From assembly GCF_015265455.1 (NCBI RefSeq), contig NZ_CP054492.1, positions 1 to 64,000 of the forward strand: 64,000 nt of DNA, in the 5' to 3' direction. Shown here in pieces: positions 61,874-64,000 of the stretch. This DNA is from Candidatus Sulfurimonas baltica. Lineage in GTDB: Bacteria > Campylobacterota > Campylobacteria > Campylobacterales > Sulfurimonadaceae. The stretch's first letter is position 1; each line of letters starts with the position of its first letter. The position numbers and the translations under genes were made by a program. The notes under the pieces were generated by a model that was given only the letters and a program-made list of their open reading frames with translations, did not search any database and had not been told where the DNA came from.

Positions 61874-64000
61874 ATGCAATATATTCGCTTCTTTAAAGAG
61901 CTTACAATAGATGATATTTCAACAGTAGGCGGTAAGAATGCTTCACTTGGGGAGATGTATAAGAAGCTATCTGCCAAGGGGATAAATATTCCTAATGGTT
62001 TTGCTACAACCAGTGAGGCATACTGGTTACTGCTAGAAGAAAACCAAATCAAAAACTCAATCAAAGAAATATTGTACGACCTCGATATATCAGATACAAA
62101 GAACCTTCAAAAAAGAGGTCTGGCTGTACGTAAACTAATTCTTGACTCAAAACTTCCAAAAGTGCTTGAATATGAGGTTATTGAGGCTTATTCTATCTTA
62201 TCTCAGCAGTATGGCGTAAAGAGCGTTGACGTAGCAGTTCGCTCATCAGGGACGGCGGAAGATTTGCCAGATGCCAGTTTTGCAGGACAGCAAGAAACAT
62301 TTTTAAATGTGAACACTGCCGACATGCTGCTTGAGAGTGTTAAAAAGTGCTTTGCATCTTTGTTTACAGACCGTGCCATCAGCTACCGGACAAGTCGTGG
62401 TTTTAACCACCTTAAGGTTGCCCTCTCAGTGGGCGTGCAGAAGATGGTGCGTAGTGATAACTCTTCAAGCGGCATTATGTTTACTATAGACACAGAGAGT
62501 GGAAGTGATAATTTAGTGCTTATTAACTCTATATGGGGACTTGGTGAAAATGTAGTCAGCGGGCGGGTAAATGCAGATGAGTTTTTCATCTTTAAACCCA
62601 CCCTGAGAAATGGCATAGAGACTATCTTAAAACACTCTCTTGGGAGTAAAAAAGAGAAGATGCTTTATGCCGACAATGGAGAAAGAACATATAACGTCCA
62701 GACAAGCCAAGATGAGCAAAATAGTTTTTCAATAAACGATAATGAAGTTATCAACTTAGCTAAACAGGCGATAATTATCGAAGATCACTACAATTGTCCT
62801 ATGGATATTGAGTGGGCAAAAGATGCAAACGACAGCAAACTATATATTGTTCAAGCAAGACCTGAAACTGTTATGAGCAAACAAAAAAATGACATAAGCA
62901 TTGAGAAGTATTCTTTAACTTTGACAGAAGATGCCAAGGTACTCGCATCCGGACGTTCTGTTGGCGATAAAATCGGTGTTGGAAAGATAAGAATCATAAA
63001 TGATACATCTGAATTTGCCTTATTTAATGAGGGTGAGGTTTTGGTTGCAGACACTACAAACCCTGATTGGGAACCTATCATGAAAAAAGCATCAGCTGTT
63101 GTAACCAACCGTGGAAGCCGCACATGTCATGCTGCAATAGTAGCTCGTGAAATTGGAGTACCTGCTGTTGTTGGATGTACTAACGCAACAGATGTGTTAG
63201 AGAGTGGTGTTAGTGTTACTGTTAGCTGTTCTCAGGGAGATGAGGGTTATATATATAAAGGTGAACTCCCATACTCAGTAAATAAAATTGATATAAGCCA
63301 TCTTATACCAACTAAAACTAAACTTTACATGAATGTCGGAAACCCAGCTGAGGCTTTTAATCTTGCCAAAATGCCTAATGATGGTGTCGGACTTGCCCGA
63401 ATGGAGTTTATTATGACCAATTCCATAAACGCCCACCCTATGGCACTTGTAGATATGCACAAAGGAAAAAGCGTTAAAGATGAGAATAAAATTCGTACTT
63501 TTATGACTCCATTTAGCGATGCAAAGGAGTTCTTCTTGCAAAAACTAAGCGAAGGCGTCGGCACAATAGCGGCCGCTTTTTACCCAAGACCGGTAATTAT
63601 AAGATGCAGCGATTTTAAGAGCAATGAGTACCGCAATATGCTTGGCGGTTTTGCTTACGAGGCAATTGAAGAGAACCCTATGATAGGCTTTCGCGGGGCA
63701 AGCAGATACTATGATAAAAGCTATAAAGAAGCTTTTGAGTGGGAGTGTGAAGCATTAAAGCGTGTTCGTGACGAGATGGGGCTGACTAATATTAAGATTA
63801 TGATCCCTTTTGTTCGGACACCCGATGAAGGTAAAAAAGTAATAGAGATTATAAACTCAAAAGGGCTTATTCAAGGGGTAAATGGACTTGAGATATATGC
63901 AATGTGTGAAATACCGGCTAATGTTATTTTAGCAGATGAGTTTTTAAAAATATTCGACGGTTACTCCATAGGCTCAAACGACTTAACACAGCTCACCCTT
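61874..64000 (+). CDS. ppsA: Phosphoenolpyruvate synthase, 3' end outside the window
   Basis: PpsA converts pyruvate, ATP and water to phosphoenolpyruvate, AMP and phosphate, feeding gluconeogenesis. The 709 codons in view cover the ATP-binding domain (VGGKNASLGEMYKKLS near the start; VRSSGTAEDLPDASFAGQQE, by its ends). They also cover the phosphohistidine domain with His419 in GSRTCHAAIVARE, and much of the C-terminal TIM-barrel domain up to GSNDLTQLTL. His419 matches the position of E. coli PpsA His421. The family is about 790 residues, so roughly 80 codons are missing at the right edge. AAGG lies 8 bases before ATG 61874. The enzyme suits an autotroph that fixes carbon through the reductive TCA cycle. 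Confidence 0.93.
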   Translation, partial: MQYIRFFKELTIDDISTVGGKNASLGEMYKKLSAKGINIPNGFATTSEAYWLLLEENQIKNSIKEILYDLDISDTKNLQKRGLAVRKLILDSKLPKVLEYEVIEAYSILSQQYGVKSVDVAVRSSGTAEDLPDASFAGQQETFLNVNTADMLLESVKKCFASLFTDRAISYRTSRGFNHLKVALSVGVQKMVRSDNSSSGIMFTIDTESGSDNLVLINSIWGLGENVVSGRVNADEFFIFKPTLRNGIETILKHSLGSKKEKMLYADNGERTYNVQTSQDEQNSFSINDNEVINLAKQAIIIEDHYNCPMDIEWAKDANDSKLYIVQARPETVMSKQKNDISIEKYSLTLTEDAKVLASGRSVGDKIGVGKIRIINDTSEFALFNEGEVLVADTTNPDWEPIMKKASAVVTNRGSRTCHAAIVAREIGVPAVVGCTNATDVLESGVSVTVSCSQGDEGYIYKGELPYSVNKIDISHLIPTKTKLYMNVGNPAEAFNLAKMPNDGVGLARMEFIMTNSINAHPMALVDMHKGKSVKDENKIRTFMTPFSDAKEFFLQKLSEGVGTIAAAFYPRPVIIRCSDFKSNEYRNMLGGFAYEAIEENPMIGFRGASRYYDKSYKEAFEWECEALKRVRDEMGLTNIKIMIPFVRTPDEGKKVIEIINSKGLIQGVNGLEIYAMCEIPANVILADEFLKIFDGYSIGSNDLTQLTL

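Noticed and set aside
62383-63564. Several minus-strand frames inside ppsA
   Set aside because: The plus-strand frame is continuous from 61874 to the window end and carries PpsA domains; the others are shadows.

Overview
The window looks like the first 64 kb of a chromosome from a Sulfurimonas-like member of the Campylobacterota (the former Epsilonproteobacteria). It is AT-rich, opens at dnaA followed by dnaN and gyrB, and carries features typical of that group: thyX instead of thyA, a fused MsrB-MsrA, sigma-54-type promoters before flagellar hook genes, a YajQ protein and several degenerate c-di-GMP proteins. The genus is an inference from gene content and order; no search was run.

Layout. 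Positions 1-5010 hold the replication block dnaA-oriC-dnaN-gyrB, with clustered TTCAC boxes and a DnaA-trio-like tract between dnaA and dnaN. Positions 5019-12541 hold housekeeping genes (a degenerate GGDEF/EAL protein, queF, cca, typA, msrBA, nrdB). Positions 12519-16317 form an accessory locus: a MerR-family regulator, two half-size YeeE/YedE permeases, an AhpD-like CxxC protein, an exported DsrE-like protein and a membrane-anchored pseudo-peptide-deformylase. Two matching dyads placed just after two -10 boxes suggest one regulon. Positions 16356-28788 hold a nitrilase, pcm, a Sel1-phospholipase A1 fusion, thyX, a phnA-like gene, a diguanylate cyclase, dgt, rpsU/dnaG, an RNA helicase next to a pseudo-helicase, and a PP-loop ATPase. 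Positions 28827-35442 are a hook module (fliK, flgD, two flgE-type genes). Positions 35491-43069 hold purT, a 2-hydroxyacid dehydrogenase, a YqaA-type membrane protein and a sensor kinase overlapping a soluble-looking fumarate reductase/succinate dehydrogenase pair. Positions 43162-53980 hold yajQ, a DUF1538-PII transporter, tRNA-Ser, a LapG-LapD pair, a B12-radical SAM protein, an MFS transporter, mscS and a DUF481 protein. Positions 54028-64000 hold small signalling genes with a frameshifted hemerythrin-histidine kinase, a zinc/manganese-type uptake cluster with a porin, a redox-stress group (Bfd-like protein, rubrerythrin, DUF2202 protein), hsp20 and the first 709 codons of ppsA.

Structures not explained by ordinary genes are: a repeated three-way-junction element in four intergenic regions; twin hairpins with near-identical purine-rich loops between the radical SAM and MFS genes; the paired MerR dyads; two genes whose conserved N-termini lie upstream of any ATG/GTG/TTG; and a small cluster of related palindromic repeats before ppsA. 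No intergenic stretch exceeds about 260 bases, and those above 150 bases are described. No insertion sequence, prophage or CRISPR array was seen.
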